Of a stretch of DNA of 64,000 nucleotides, positions 27,117 to 35,674 are shown one piece after another (the first letter of the stretch is position 1; every line of letters starts with the position of its first letter). Made by a program: the position numbers and the translations under genes. The notes beneath the pieces are model-generated. The model saw only the letters and a program-made list of their open reading frames with translations, was not told the origin of the DNA and searched no databases. The stretch is taken from the NCBI GenBank assembly GCA_017649485.1, contig JAGCGS010000010.1, positions 1-64,000 on the forward strand, read 5' to 3'. This stretch comes from Bacteroidaceae bacterium. GTDB lineage: Bacteria; Bacteroidota; Bacteroidia; Bacteroidales; Bacteroidaceae.

Positions 27117-27698
27117 ATGAAAAGTTATGAATTGAACGGTTCTTCAAGAACTATTGCTGAGCGCTCATCTGAGCAGACAAAGGCCCTGAAGGCTATGCGT
27201 AGAAACAACATGGTTCCTTGCGTGCTCTATGGTGGTGAAAAGAATATTAACTTCAGCGTGAACAGAGCTGACCTGCGTAAGCTGGTTTACTCACCAGACA
27301 TCCACTATGTTAACCTGACTATCGATGGTGAGCTTCACATTGCTATCATGCGCGAAATTCAGTTCCACCCTGTGAAGGATACTATCCTGCACATTGACTT
27401 CTATGAAATCAACGACCAGAAGCCTATCGTGATGGAAGTGCCTCTTAAGCTGGAAGGTCTGGCTGTGGGTGTAAAGGCTGGTGGTAAGATGCGTCAGCTG
27501 ATGCGTACCCTGCGTGTAAAGGCTATTTACACTAACATTCCTGAGATTTTAACCGTTGACGTTTCAGAAATGGGTCTGGGTAAGGCAAAGAAGATTACTG
27601 ACCTGAGCTATGAAAACCTCGAGCTCATCAATCCTAAGTCTGCTGTTGTATGCATGGTTGCTGCAACCCGTCAGTCTAAGGACGCTGCTGCTCAGTAA
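27117..27698 (+). CDS. rplY: 50S ribosomal protein L25 (CTC form)
   Basis: 193 residues, the long L25/general stress CTC type. N-terminal 5S rRNA-binding domain: 'LNGSSRTIAERSSEQTKALKAMRRNNMVPCVLYGG', then 'IHYVNLTIDGELHIAIMREIQFHPVKDTILHIDFYEI'. The C-terminal TL5-like domain contains 'VPLKLEGLAVGVKAGGKM'. It has a strong own promoter and terminator, so it forms a single-gene unit. The tail is short and lacks the long acidic extension of some homologues. Confidence 0.95.
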   Translation: MKSYELNGSSRTIAERSSEQTKALKAMRRNNMVPCVLYGGEKNINFSVNRADLRKLVYSPDIHYVNLTIDGELHIAIMREIQFHPVKDTILHIDFYEINDQKPIVMEVPLKLEGLAVGVKAGGKMRQLMRTLRVKAIYTNIPEILTVDVSEMGLGKAKKITDLSYENLELINPKSAVVCMVAATRQSKDAAAQ

Positions 27699-27730
27699 TT
27701 CTTGAGGGAGAACCCATACAGTTTTACATT

Positions 27731-27767
27731 GCGGATTGACGCACATGGTGCATCAATCCGCTTTTTT
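27731..27767 (+). terminator. Rho-independent terminator of rplY
   Basis: A 9-bp stem (GCGGATTGA/TCAATCCGC) continues into a GCAC/GTGC inner stem with an ATG loop, then six T. It ends 10 bases before the first possible pth ATG. Confidence 0.9.
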
Positions 27768-27833
27768 CATTAAACCATGTGGAGTATTTTACGCCTGTTT
27801 GGCTGGAAAAAGAAGGGCGAGGCTACAGAAAAT

Positions 27834-28403
27834 ATGATCAAGTATCTGGTAGTTGGCTTGGGTAACATTGGCCCAGAATACTGTAAAACCCGTCATAATA
27901 TGGGCTTTATGGTGGTGGATAGGTTCGCGGAGAAGAATAACGCTCCTGAGTGGGAGGACCGAAGATATGGATTCGTGAATCGGGTGAATATCAAGGGGCG
28001 GCAGATTGTGTTGCTGAAGCCTTCAACCTTTATGAACCTGAGTGGAAATGCTGTGCGCTATTGGATGAAAGAAGAGAATATTCCACTGGAGAATCTGCTG
28101 ATTGTGGTGGATGATTTGGCGTTACCTGTTGGCGAGCTGCGTCTGAAACCCAAAGGTAGCGATGCAGGGCATAATGGCTTGAGGCATATAGCTGATATTT
28201 TGGGAACACAAGGATATGCCAGGTTGAGATTCGGCATCGGTAATGAGTTCCCACGTGGAGGTCAAGTGAATTTTGTATTGGGAGAGTTCGATGAGGATGA
28301 CCTAAAGGTTTTACCTGAGCGTATAGATATTGCTTGTGAGATGATTAAGAGCTTCTGCCTGGCAGGAATCAATATTACAATGAACCAATTTAATAAGAAA
28401 TGA
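27834..28403 (+). CDS. pth: Peptidyl-tRNA hydrolase
   Basis: 189 residues from the ATG at 27834, where family similarity begins ([26 protein letters not shown]). Pth frees tRNA from drop-off peptidyl-tRNA. The catalytic histidine is in 'KTRHNMGF', and '[30 protein letters not shown]' is the conserved core. The frame is open back to an ATG at 27777 and would add 19 residues ([19 protein letters not shown]), but that ATG sits almost against the rplY terminator. It is one base from the hslR start region. Confidence 0.93.
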   Translation: MIKYLVVGLGNIGPEYCKTRHNMGFMVVDRFAEKNNAPEWEDRRYGFVNRVNIKGRQIVLLKPSTFMNLSGNAVRYWMKEENIPLENLLIVVDDLALPVGELRLKPKGSDAGHNGLRHIADILGTQGYARLRFGIGNEFPRGGQVNFVLGEFDEDDLKVLPERIDIACEMIKSFCLAGINITMNQFNKK

Positions 28404-28404
28404 C

Positions 28405-28842
28405 ATGAGTAGCGCAAGGATTGATAAATGGTTGTGGGCAGTAAGAATTTTTAAGACAAGATCCATTGCTGCTGAAGCTTGTAAGAAAGGGCGTGTATTG
28501 CTAAATGGCTCACAGGCTAAGCCTGCTCATACAGTGAAGGTGGGTGATGTGGTGAGCGTGAAGAAGCCACCTATCACTTGGTCGTTTCAGGTTAAGCAGG
28601 CGATTGAGAAACGTGTAGGTGCCAAGCTGGTGGCTGAAATGATGGAGAATGTTACCGCACCAGATCAACTGGAACTCTTAGAGGTGAGCAAGATCGGCGG
28701 GTTTATCAATCGTGCTAAGGGTACAGGAAGGCCGACGAAGAAAGAACGTCGTGAACTGGAAGACTTTACAGATCCTGTTTTTATGGGTGACTTTGATTTT
28801 GACTTAGACGACGAAGAGGAAGAAGACTATGGAAAAGATTAA
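28405..28842 (+). CDS. hslR: RNA-binding S4 domain protein (Hsp15-like)
   Basis: 145 residues. The N-terminus 'ARIDKWLWAVRIFKTRSIAAEACKKGRVLLNGSQAKPAHTVKVGD' is the S4 fold of Hsp15, which rescues 50S subunits carrying stalled nascent chain-tRNA. 'GTGRPTKKERRELEDF' is the conserved basic C-terminal part, followed by an acidic tail (DDEEEEDYGKD). It follows pth by one base; both act on blocked translation. Its end overlaps the next gene by 14 bases. Confidence 0.9.
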   Translation: MSSARIDKWLWAVRIFKTRSIAAEACKKGRVLLNGSQAKPAHTVKVGDVVSVKKPPITWSFQVKQAIEKRVGAKLVAEMMENVTAPDQLELLEVSKIGGFINRAKGTGRPTKKERRELEDFTDPVFMGDFDFDLDDEEEEDYGKD

Positions 28843-29806
28843 ATGGGGATTCATTGGTTGCGGAGAAGTAACCAAATACAAGAGCGGCCCTGCATTTCAG
28901 AAGATTGAAAATTCTGAGGTGGTGGCTGTGATGAGCCGTGATTTGCAGAGAGCAAAGGATTATGCGGAGGAACGTGGTATATCTAAGTGGTATGACGATG
29001 CTTCTGAGTTGGTGAACGACCCGGATGTGAATGCGGTGTATATCGCCACTCCCCCATCCTCTCACGCTACATACGCAATTTTGGCAATGAAGGCAGGGAA
29101 ACCTGTGTATATCGAGAAGCCTATGGCAGTTACATATGAGGAATGCTGCCGGATCAACCGCATCTCGAAAGAAACAGGAGTACCTTGCTTCGTAGCTTAC
29201 TATCGTCGTTATCTGCCTTATTTCCAAAAGGTGAAGCAATTGGTAGAGGATGGCATGATTGGCAATATCGCAAACATTCAGATTCGATTTGCTGTGCCTC
29301 CACGCGACCTCGACTATACAGGAAAACAACCTTGGCGTTTGCAGCCTGACATAGCAGGAGGAGGCTATTTCTATGACTTGGCACCCCATCAGTTGGACAT
29401 GATTCAATATATCTTCGGCATTATCATGGAAGCTTCAGGCTATAAGGCCAATCGAGGCAGATTGTACCAGGTGGAGGACTCTTTGAGTGCTTGTTTCCAA
29501 TTTGAAAGCGGACTGGTAGGCAGCGGCTCATGGTGTTTCGTAGCACAGGAATCAGCTCGTGAAGATCGCATCGTGGTGATTGGCGACAAAGGCACCCTAT
29601 GCTTCTCAATCTATACTTATGAACCTATAAAAATATTTACGGAAGGCGAGTGCAAGGAAATCGTGGTAGAGAACCCATTGTATGTGCAACAACCTATCAT
29701 ACAGGCGGTAGTTGACCACCTGCTGGATCATAAAATATGCACTTGTGACGGCGAAAGTGCCACATTGACTAATTGGGTGATGGATAAAATCTTAGGAAAG
29801 ATTTAA
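28829..29806 (+). CDS. Gfo/Idh/MocA family oxidoreductase
   Basis: 325 residues. N-terminal Rossmann fold: 'KWGFIGCGEVTKYKSGPAFQKI' near 4-25, with nucleotide-binding G-x-G-x-x. 'AVYIATPPSSHATYAILAMKAGKPVYIEKPMA' carries the family 'EKP' motif with its lysine. The C-terminal half has 'GGGYFYDLAPHQLDMIQYIFG', where the conserved acid-base His is expected. These enzymes oxidise sugars or inositols with NAD(P); substrate unknown. It overlaps hslR by 14 bases and its stop codon overlaps the stop of the convergent antiporter gene in a TTAA. Confidence 0.9.
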   Translation: MEKIKWGFIGCGEVTKYKSGPAFQKIENSEVVAVMSRDLQRAKDYAEERGISKWYDDASELVNDPDVNAVYIATPPSSHATYAILAMKAGKPVYIEKPMAVTYEECCRINRISKETGVPCFVAYYRRYLPYFQKVKQLVEDGMIGNIANIQIRFAVPPRDLDYTGKQPWRLQPDIAGGGYFYDLAPHQLDMIQYIFGIIMEASGYKANRGRLYQVEDSLSACFQFESGLVGSGSWCFVAQESAREDRIVVIGDKGTLCFSIYTYEPIKIFTEGECKEIVVENPLYVQQPIIQAVVDHLLDHKICTCDGESATLTNWVMDKILGKI

Positions 29807-32067
29807 TCGTAAGATATAGCATATCCGCCACCTACGACTTGTTGAACGTCAGCCCGTTCACCCACTATCCATACTACATCGCCAAACTGGAAGAGCTCTT
29901 GCGGGTTGGCAGCATGGAGTTCATCATTGCCTCGCTCAACACCTACAATCAAGCAATGGTAGCGGTTACGGATACCACTCTCTATCAAGTTCTTACCCAA
30001 GAATTGAGAATCTTCATCTATCACAAACTGACGCAGAATCATCTCGCCACGCTCATACATATCTTCCTCAATATCCATCTTGGGCTGCATAATCTCACCA
30101 AACTTGGCCAGTTCTGCATCGGTACCAATCACCTGAATCTTATCACCAGGGAATACTCGATCGTTGGCTTTAGGGATATTGATGCGTTTGTTACCTCGTA
30201 AGATAGACACCACATGTACCCCATATAGTTTGCCGAAATTCAGATCTTTAAGCATACTACCCACCCAATCCACCTCAGCAGGAACCTCAAAATCTGCCAA
30301 ATGGATATCCTTAGACATGAGCCTACCTGCATATTCAGGTTTCTTGGTGCCTAAATACTCTGCCTTTACCTCACGCGAACGCAGATTCTTAAGGAAAATC
30401 TTTTCTATTTTTATAGACTGTTGTTTCAGACCACGGGAGATAATCATACCCGTAACCAAGATTAATGCCAAACCTAAAATCAAGGCGGTGGATATCTTGA
30501 ACAAGGAAGAAATAACAAACATCAAGAACACAATAGCTATCAACACCCTAAATATCACAGTTGCCAACAAGGGAGCATGATTCTTGGTGTCATGCCAAAG
30601 GGTAACAAATTCATCGCTGTGATTGCCTTTGACCATAATAGCACGTAAGAAAGGGGCTAAAAAACAAATAGTGGCAATAGCTACTAGAAGGTCACCCCAT
30701 ATACCTGGCAAGATGCCTGTAATGAAAGGACGAACAAAGTTAAGGAAGATGGTCACGATAGCAACACACACTATACTATATATCACAGTATTGCGGATGA
30801 TATTTACCAAGAAGCGTTTCCAATCACTGTCATGATTGACAGTACGCGTACCTGTTGCATAGCGTGATAGTGTATTTCTCCACTTGGCAGGCAGATGACT
30901 CTCTACAAAATTGGAGGCAGGTTCTGCAAATCTTATCATATAAGGCGTAAGGAAAGTAGTGATGACTGATACCGCCACAACAATGGGATACAGAAAATCG
31001 CTGGTCACACCCAAAGATACACCTAAAGAAGCGATGATGAAAGCGAACTCTCCTATCTGCGTCAAACTGAAACCACACTGCATAGAAGTCTTGAGAGTCT
31101 GACCGGAAAGCAGCACGCCCATTGAGCCAAAAATGCTCTGTCCCAAAAGGATAGTAAGAGTTATAACGATAATGGGCAGAGCATACTCTACAATCATGGA
31201 AGGATCAACCATCATACCTACTGACACGAAAAAGATCGCTCCAAAGAGGTCTTTGACTGGCTTTACAAGGTGGTCGATGTGCTCAGCCTCAACAGTTTCT
31301 GCCAAAATGGAACCCATGATGAAAGCGCCAAAAGCTGCAGAAAAGCCAGTCTTGGAAGCTATTACAACCATGAAGAAGCATAATGCCAATGACACAATAA
31401 GCAATGTTTCGTCACTCATAAGCTTTCGAGTCTTGCGAAGCAGTAAGGGGATGAGCCAGATGCCAACCACGAACCACAGGATGAGGAAGAAGCCTAACTT
31501 GCCTATACTCATTATTAATTCCAGACCTTGGACATTGTTACTTACGGCCATCGTGGACAACAAAACCATCAAAACAATAGCAAGAATATCCTCCAAAATA
31601 AGTATGCTCATGACCAACTGGGTGAACTGCTTCTTAAATAAACCAAGGTCAGCAAAAGCTTTATAGATGATGGTGGTGGAAGACATAGCAAGCATACCAC
31701 CCAAAAAGAGACAGTCCATACGACTCCAACCAAAGAGGGTACCAACGCTCACTCCTAAAAATATCATACAGAAGATGATGGTGCAAGCTGCGATTACTGC
31801 AGAGCCCCCCACTTTTACTATCTTCTTGAAACTGAACTCTAAACCTAAAGCGAAGAGAAGGAAGATTACACCAATATCAGCCCACACATGTACACTCTCA
31901 TTATCGACAACCGAAGGAGTTAAACTGAGATGGGGACTGGCTAAAAAACCCGCCACGATATAGCCCAACACCAAAGGTTGCTTGAGCTTTTTGAACAACA
32001 AGGTCATCACTCCGGCACAAAATAGTATGAGCGCCAAATCGGCAATCAATGGGGCTAATTCAGACAT
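29803..32067 (-). CDS. Cation:proton antiporter with TrkA-C regulatory domains (Kef-like)
   Basis: 754 residues. About 12 membrane helices in the first ~390 residues form the Na+/H+ exchanger domain (for instance 'PLVLGYIVAGFLASPHLS' near 31-48 and 'GGMLAMSSTTIIYKAFADLG' near 127-146, and 'GFSAAFGAFIMGSILAET' near 241). More hydrophobic segments follow, then two cytosolic TrkA-C-like domains near 600-754 ('KIQVIGTDAELAKFG', 'VVWIVGERADVQQV'). CPA2 family members of this kind exchange K+ or Na+ for protons. The gene is monocistronic. Confidence 0.9.
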   Translation of the reverse strand: MSELAPLIADLALILFCAGVMTLLFKKLKQPLVLGYIVAGFLASPHLSLTPSVVDNESVHVWADIGVIFLLFALGLEFSFKKIVKVGGSAVIAACTIIFCMIFLGVSVGTLFGWSRMDCLFLGGMLAMSSTTIIYKAFADLGLFKKQFTQLVMSILILEDILAIVLMVLLSTMAVSNNVQGLELIMSIGKLGFFLILWFVVGIWLIPLLLRKTRKLMSDETLLIVSLALCFFMVVIASKTGFSAAFGAFIMGSILAETVEAEHIDHLVKPVKDLFGAIFFVSVGMMVDPSMIVEYALPIIVITLTILLGQSIFGSMGVLLSGQTLKTSMQCGFSLTQIGEFAFIIASLGVSLGVTSDFLYPIVVAVSVITTFLTPYMIRFAEPASNFVESHLPAKWRNTLSRYATGTRTVNHDSDWKRFLVNIIRNTVIYSIVCVAIVTIFLNFVRPFITGILPGIWGDLLVAIATICFLAPFLRAIMVKGNHSDEFVTLWHDTKNHAPLLATVIFRVLIAIVFLMFVISSLFKISTALILGLALILVTGMIISRGLKQQSIKIEKIFLKNLRSREVKAEYLGTKKPEYAGRLMSKDIHLADFEVPAEVDWVGSMLKDLNFGKLYGVHVVSILRGNKRINIPKANDRVFPGDKIQVIGTDAELAKFGEIMQPKMDIEEDMYERGEMILRQFVIDEDSQFLGKNLIESGIRNRYHCLIVGVERGNDELHAANPQELFQFGDVVWIVGERADVQQVVGGGYAISYD

Positions 32068-32095
32068 GTTTCTTTTCTTTTAATTATTGACGGAA

Positions 32096-32103
32096 CAAAG
32101 ATA
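32096..32103 (-). promoter_or_regulatory. Promoter -7 motif for the antiporter
   Basis: Minus-strand TATCTTTG, an exact TAnnTTTG match, 28 bases upstream of the ATG at 32067. Confidence 0.6.
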
Positions 32104-32146
32104 ATGCAATTTGTATAATTTTGTCAATAATTAGACCTAAAAAAAT

Positions 32147-32177
32147 TTTCTACTCTTAATAGAAATATGTATCTTTG
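32147..32177 (+). promoter_or_regulatory. Promoter of the methylmalonyl-CoA decarboxylase operon
   Basis: TTTC (32147-32150, one base off TTTG), 19 bases, then TATCTTTG (32170-32177). It lies 40 bases before the epimerase ATG. Confidence 0.7.
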
Positions 32178-32217
32178 CACAGAAATAGGAATATACTAAT
32201 TTTAAAACAATAAACAA

Positions 32218-32637
32218 ATGAAAATTTCACACATTGAGCATCTGGGTATAGCAGTGCCCAGCATCGAGAAAGCTCTTCCTTTTTTCGAGAATGTTTTAGG
32301 ACTGAAGTGTTACAACATCGAAACAGTCGAGGACCAGAAGGTTAAGACTGCTTTCTTGAAAGTTGGCGAAGTGAAACTGGAGCTGTTGGAACCCACATGC
32401 CCAGAGAGCACCATCGCTAAATTTATTGAAAAAAATGGTGGCCGTGGTGGCATGCACCATCTGGCTTTCTGCATTGAAGATGGAGTAGCTAATGCATTAG
32501 CAGAGGCTGAGGGACTGGGCATCGCCCTGATCGACAAGGCTCCCCGTAAGGGCGCTGAGGGTCTGAATATTGCATTCTTGCACCCGAAATCAACTGCAGC
32601 TGTGCTGACAGAACTTTGTGAAAACCCCAATAAATAA
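32218..32637 (+). CDS. mce: Methylmalonyl-CoA epimerase
   Basis: 139 residues of the glyoxalase/VOC fold. It interconverts (R)- and (S)-methylmalonyl-CoA between the B12-dependent mutase and the decarboxylase. Metal ligands are expected at the His in '[11 protein letters not shown]' (start), in '[12 protein letters not shown]' (near 79-90) and at the Glu in 'VKLELLEP'. It is the first gene of the five-gene operon, 19 bases before mmdA. Confidence 0.95.
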   Translation: MKISHIEHLGIAVPSIEKALPFFENVLGLKCYNIETVEDQKVKTAFLKVGEVKLELLEPTCPESTIAKFIEKNGGRGGMHHLAFCIEDGVANALAEAEGLGIALIDKAPRKGAEGLNIAFLHPKSTAAVLTELCENPNK

Positions 32638-32656
32638 TCATAATCCTTACAATACA

Positions 32657-34210
32657 ATGAGTAATCAGGTTGAAAAGATTAAAGAACTGATCGAGCTTCG
32701 TGCTAAGGCTCGTCTGGGCGGTGGCGAAAAGGCTATCGATAAGCAGCACGCTAAAGGTAAGTACACAGCTCGTGAGCGCATCACCATGCTGTTGGATGAA
32801 GGCAGCTTCGAGGAAATTGACATGTTTGTGCAGCACCGTTGCACCAACTTCGGTCAGGAAAAGAAGCACTTCTTGGGCGACGGCGTCGTTACCGGTTGCG
32901 GTACAATCGACGGCCGTCTGATTTATGTTTTTGCACAGGATTTCACCGTGTTCGGTGGCTCACTGTCAGAAACTATGGCACAGAAAATCTGCAAGGTTAT
33001 GGACCTCGCTATGCGTATGGGTGCTCCTTGCATCGGTATTAATGACTCTGGTGGCGCTCGTATCCAGGAGGCTGTGAATGCCCTGGCCGGCTATTCAGAG
33101 ATTTTCGAACGCAACATTCTTGCATCTGGCGTTATCCCACAGATCTCTGGTATCTTTGGTCCTTGCGCAGGTGGTGCTGTTTACTCTCCAGCTTTGACCG
33201 ACTTTACCATCATGATGGAAGGTACATCTTATATGTTCCTGACTGGTCCGAAAGTGGTGAAGACTGTGACTGGTGAGGATGTTAATGAGGAGAACCTGGG
33301 TGGTGCAAGTGTACACTCTTCTAAGTCTGGTGTAACTCATTTCACCGCTTCTACTGAGGAAGATGCTTTGGCACTGATTCGCAACCTTATCAGCTACATT
33401 CCTCAGAATAATATGGAGGAAGCTCCTCGCAAGGCATGTGACGACCCAATCGACCGTGTAGAAGATTCACTGAACGAGATTATTCCTGATAATCCTAACC
33501 ACGCATACGATATGTATGAGGTGATTGGCGCTATCGTAGATAATGGTGAGTTCCTGGAGGTTCATAAGAACTACGCAAAGAACATCATCGTGGGCTTTGC
33601 TCGTATGAATGGTCAGTCAGTAGGTGTGATAGCTAACCAGCCTAAGATGATGGCAGGTGTTTTGGACTGCAACGCTTCTCGCAAGGGTGCTCGCTTCGTT
33701 CGTTTCTGCGACGCATTTAACATTCCATTGGTAACCCTGGTTGACGTTCCTGGATTCTTGCCTGGTACCGGTCAGGAATATAATGGCGTGATCCTGCATG
33801 GTGCTAAGCTGTTGTATGCATACGGTGAAGCTACTGTACCAAAGGTAACTGTAACCTTGCGTAAGAGTTATGGTGGTTCACACATCGTGATGGGTTGCAA
33901 GCAGCTGCGTGCTGATATCAACTATGCATGGCCAACTGCAGAGATCGCAGTGATGGGTGCAGCTGGTGCTGTAGCAGTGCTGTTTGCTAAGGAAGCTAAG
34001 GAGAAAGAAGATCCTAAGGCATTCTTAGCTGAGAAGGAAGCAGAATACCAGAAGTTGTTTGCTAATCCTTACAATGCAGCATCTTACGGCTACATTGATG
34101 ACGTGATTGAGCCTCGCAACACTCGTTTCCGCATTATCCGCGCTCTGGAGCAGTTGAAGAACAAGCGTCAGACCACTCCAGCTAAGAAGCATGGTAATAT
34201 TCCACTGTAA
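32657..34210 (+). CDS. mmdA: Methylmalonyl-CoA decarboxylase alpha subunit (carboxyltransferase)
   Basis: 517 residues from the ATG at 32657 (the frame is open 13 codons further up, overlapping the epimerase gene). It moves the carboxyl group from methylmalonyl-CoA to biotin, giving propionyl-CoA. Acyl-CoA carboxyltransferase motifs: '[24 protein letters not shown]', '[16 protein letters not shown]', '[14 protein letters not shown]' and '[14 protein letters not shown]'. It works with the gamma/delta, biotin and beta subunits encoded next in order. Confidence 0.95.
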   Translation: MSNQVEKIKELIELRAKARLGGGEKAIDKQHAKGKYTARERITMLLDEGSFEEIDMFVQHRCTNFGQEKKHFLGDGVVTGCGTIDGRLIYVFAQDFTVFGGSLSETMAQKICKVMDLAMRMGAPCIGINDSGGARIQEAVNALAGYSEIFERNILASGVIPQISGIFGPCAGGAVYSPALTDFTIMMEGTSYMFLTGPKVVKTVTGEDVNEENLGGASVHSSKSGVTHFTASTEEDALALIRNLISYIPQNNMEEAPRKACDDPIDRVEDSLNEIIPDNPNHAYDMYEVIGAIVDNGEFLEVHKNYAKNIIVGFARMNGQSVGVIANQPKMMAGVLDCNASRKGARFVRFCDAFNIPLVTLVDVPGFLPGTGQEYNGVILHGAKLLYAYGEATVPKVTVTLRKSYGGSHIVMGCKQLRADINYAWPTAEIAVMGAAGAVAVLFAKEAKEKEDPKAFLAEKEAEYQKLFANPYNAASYGYIDDVIEPRNTRFRIIRALEQLKNKRQTTPAKKHGNIPL

Positions 34211-34233
34211 TCTTTAAAATTGAATAAGCATTT

Positions 34234-35196
34234 ATGAAGAAAATCAATTTTGGAATAATTCTTGCCTTCATGCTGGCAGTGAGTTTCACTTCTTGCCGTG
34301 ACCAATCAACCAAGAGCAAAGTGTTGATCAACGAGGTTATGATGCAGAATGAGACTAACGCTACTGACGAATATGGTGAGCGCAGCCCATGGGTAGAATT
34401 ATTCGTTAAATACTATGGACAGATAGATGTTGCTGGCTACATCCTTGAAGCACAGACAGAGGGTGGTACACCTCAGCAATATACTATTCCAAAGGGCGAC
34501 CAAGTGACGATTATACCTGCTCGCCAGCACATTGTGCTGTTTGCAGATAATCAACCAAAGAAGGGAGTCCTGCACACTGACTTTACCTTGGATCCAACCA
34601 AGACTACTACCATACGTCTTTACAACTCCAACAAGGACTTGATCGACGAGGTAAAGATTCCTGCTAACAAGTTGCGTGCTGACCAGTCATACGGTCGAAA
34701 AGACCAGAATTCAACTGAGCTGGGTGCAGAGAACTGGGAAGTTAAGGACAACAACACGGATGATGATGCTTACGTTACTCCTAACACCAGCAACCGTGTT
34801 AACGATGTAAACCAGAAGATGGTGACTTTCCGCGAGAAAGACCCTGCTGGCATAGGTATGGCTATCACGGCTATGACTGTTGTGTTCAGCTGCTTGATTC
34901 TGTTGTTCTTCGCATTCACTCTGCAAGCCAAGATTTCTATGAATATGGCTAAGAAGAATGAGCTGAAGGCTCAGGCTGGTAGTGATAAGCCGACAACAGC
35001 TGCTACTGACAACAAGGCTGGTGAGACTCCTGGCGAAGTGTTCGCTGCCATCGGTATGGCCCTGCATGACATGCAGAATGATGTTCACGATATCGAGGAT
35101 ATGGTACTGACTATCCACACCGACCCGAAAGTAGAGGAGTCTGCATGGAGCAACAAGGCGTTCGCTATGCGACAGTTACCTGTAGTAAGAAAATAA
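34234..35196 (+). CDS. OadG-family gamma subunit fused to a lamin-tail-like lipoprotein region
   Basis: 320 residues. The N-terminus has a lipoprotein signal with a cysteine in 'AVSFTSCRDQ'. Residues about 28-190 resemble a lamin-tail domain ('VLINEVMMQNET', 'SPWVELFVKYYGQIDVAGYILEA'). A single membrane helix follows near 208-235 ('AITAMTVVFSCLILLFFAFTL'), as in OadG/gamma, then a charged cytosolic tail. OadG holds decarboxylase subunits together at the membrane. The extra extracytoplasmic domain is typical of Bacteroidales, but its role is not known. Located between mmdA and the biotin carrier. Confidence 0.8.
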   Translation: MKKINFGIILAFMLAVSFTSCRDQSTKSKVLINEVMMQNETNATDEYGERSPWVELFVKYYGQIDVAGYILEAQTEGGTPQQYTIPKGDQVTIIPARQHIVLFADNQPKKGVLHTDFTLDPTKTTTIRLYNSNKDLIDEVKIPANKLRADQSYGRKDQNSTELGAENWEVKDNNTDDDAYVTPNTSNRVNDVNQKMVTFREKDPAGIGMAITAMTVVFSCLILLFFAFTLQAKISMNMAKKNELKAQAGSDKPTTAATDNKAGETPGEVFAAIGMALHDMQNDVHDIEDMVLTIHTDPKVEESAWSNKAFAMRQLPVVRK

Positions 35197-35228
35197 TTAC
35201 ACCATTTTTAAAAGTAGTGATATAAACA

Positions 35229-35669
35229 ATGAAAGAATATAAATATACAATCAATGGCAACAAATATAATGTTACCATTGGCGATATTGAAGAAAACATC
35301 GCTCATGTAGAGGTGAACGGAGTTCCCTACACGGTAGAGATGGAGAAAGCTCCGGCTGCTCCTAAGAAGGTAGTTCGTCCAGTAGTTGCCGCTGCAGCTC
35401 CTGCAGCAGCTCCAGCACCAGAAACAAAGGTTAGCAGACCAGCAGCTGGTGGTGGCAAGAGCGGCATCAAGTCACCTCTGCCAGGTGTAATCCTGCAGAT
35501 CAAGGTGAATGTAGGCGACCAAGTAAAGCGCGGACAGGTACTGATGGTGCTGGAAGCCATGAAGATGGAAAACAACATTCCTTCCGATCGCGACGGTAAG
35601 GTTGTTGCTATTAATGTAAGCAAGGGTGATTCTATCCTTGAAGGTACTGATCTGATATTTATTGAATAA
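35229..35669 (+). CDS. mmdC: Biotin carrier subunit of methylmalonyl-CoA decarboxylase
   Basis: 146 residues. The C-terminal biotinyl domain carries 'VLEAMKMENN' with biotinylated lysine K112. An Ala/Pro-rich linker ('VAAAAPAAAPAPE', near 53-65) gives mobility between carboxyltransferase and membrane subunit. The N-terminal ~45 residues form a small beta domain ('YKYTINGNKYNVTIGDI') found in many such carriers. It is 5 bases upstream of the beta subunit gene. Confidence 0.94.
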   Translation: MKEYKYTINGNKYNVTIGDIEENIAHVEVNGVPYTVEMEKAPAAPKKVVRPVVAAAAPAAAPAPETKVSRPAAGGGKSGIKSPLPGVILQIKVNVGDQVKRGQVLMVLEAMKMENNIPSDRDGKVVAINVSKGDSILEGTDLIFIE

Positions 35670-35674
35670 AGAAT

